64,000 bases of DNA, from positions 1 to 64,000 of the forward strand of contig NZ_JAKJPO010000005.1 in the NCBI RefSeq assembly GCF_021725675.1, given 5' to 3'. Positions 63,634 through 64,000 of this stretch are shown here, in pieces. The notes under the pieces were generated by a model. That model saw only the letters and a list, made by a program, of their open reading frames with translations. It was not told the origin of the DNA and did not search any database. The position numbers and the translations under genes are program-made. The DNA is from Marilutibacter chinensis (GTDB lineage Bacteria; Pseudomonadota; Gammaproteobacteria; Xanthomonadales; Xanthomonadaceae). Within the stretch, counting starts at the first letter, position 1. Each line of letters starts with the position of its first letter.

Positions 63634-64000
63634 TCAGGTCCCGGCGGTACCACCGGCGTCGGTATCCGGCTCCGCCGGTACGGCCTCGGTTGGAGCGGAC
63701 GGTTCGGCCGGCGCCGGTGCGGTCGGCAGCGGGGCTGCCGGGGCGTCGGCCGCGGCGAAGTCGTCGGCGCGCGGGTGCAGACCCTGCAGGTAGCTGGACA
63801 GGGCGCCGATCTCTTCGTCGCTCAGCGACCTGGCGACCGTCGCCATCACGTTGAACAGGTGCGGGTCCTGCTCCTGGGTCACGCCGGCGCGATACTCCTC
63901 GAGGCGGCGCTGGGTGTAGGCGGCCTGCTGGCCGGCGAGCTGCGGGTAGGCGGGGCCGGGGTTGCCGGCGCCGTCCGGGCCGTGGCAGGCCATGCAGGCG
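63634..64000 (-). CDS. Cytochrome c4/c5-type protein, C-terminal part
   Basis: The gene runs off the end of the window, so only the last 122 residues are seen. The heme-binding CxxCH is Cys-Met-Ala-Cys-His (ACMACHGPDGAGNPGPAYPQ) close to the edge. The axial Met is probably in HLFNVMATVARSLSDEEIGA. A Pro/Ala/Glu-rich tail of about 45 residues follows. The motif order fits the second domain of a diheme cytochrome c4, a periplasmic electron carrier to oxidases, but a single-domain form is not excluded. Confidence 0.88.
   Translation of the reverse strand, partial: ACMACHGPDGAGNPGPAYPQLAGQQAAYTQRRLEEYRAGVTQEQDPHLFNVMATVARSLSDEEIGALSSYLQGLHPRADDFAAADAPAAPLPTAPAPAEPSAPTEAVPAEPDTDAGGTAGT

Overview
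The window is GC-rich chromosomal DNA with dense genes on both strands. It looks like a gammaproteobacterium of the order Lysobacterales (Xanthomonadaceae-like; a Luteimonas or Lysobacter relative is a reasonable guess). The guess rests on the mix of large TonB-dependent receptors, a FadL porin, DUF1820 and DUF6159 proteins, a short PutA without an N-terminal DNA-binding domain, an aa3 oxidase cluster with ctaG, surf1, ctaA and ctaB, and REP-like palindromes in spacers. I see no prophage, insertion sequence, CRISPR array or tRNA, and no block of clearly foreign composition. The DNA is almost all core genome; the accessory signal lies in the spacers and around 53.6-60.9 kb.

Layout. 0-8 kb: the 3' end of a 5S rRNA with its terminator, a secreted subtilisin-like protease, a CysB-type LysR regulator, a 2-oxoglutarate dioxygenase, a MAPEG membrane protein, a lipoprotein M28 peptidase and a repetitive secreted protein with TVNG turns. 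8-14.3 kb: gpmI-envC and an S41 protease (a glycolysis and cell-division/envelope set), then an unknown protein, a DUF1820 protein and a rhomboid protease on the other strand. 14.5-22.1 kb: FadL porin, TonB receptor 1 and PutA. 22.6-30.8 kb: a complete cytochrome c oxidase locus (coxB, coxA, a 44-residue membrane peptide, ctaG, coxC, a twin-membrane-segment protein on the other strand, surf1, a SCO-like protein, ctaA, ctaB). This holds the subunits, copper insertion and heme A synthesis.

30.9-45.1 kb: an S9 peptidase and an M19-like protein, then the macromolecular-synthesis genes rpsU, yqeY, a GNAT gene and dnaG (no rpoD follows). Next come tsaD, the folate genes folB, folK and a pteridine reductase with an MscS channel and a DUF6159 protein between them, a MidA-type methyltransferase and a VanZ-like protein. 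45.4-53.6 kb: TonB receptor 2, a candidate small RNA with its own promoter and terminator, cca, an NDUFA9-like dehydrogenase overlapping an SLT transglycosylase, and a TauE/SafE permease. 53.6-64 kb: a cupin, TonB receptor 3, a sugar MFS transporter and a GH5 mannanase-like enzyme (a probable glycan-use locus), a decayed fragment of a TRAP transporter gene, a phosphodiesterase-fold protein, two DsbA-type proteins and the end of a cytochrome c gene.

Nothing here is plainly a new multi-gene system. The observations most worth following are the candidate RNA at 48074-48172, the frameshifted dctM remnant at 60673-60837, the dispersed palindromes, the M19 protein lacking the usual first metal-binding motif, and the displaced rpoD.
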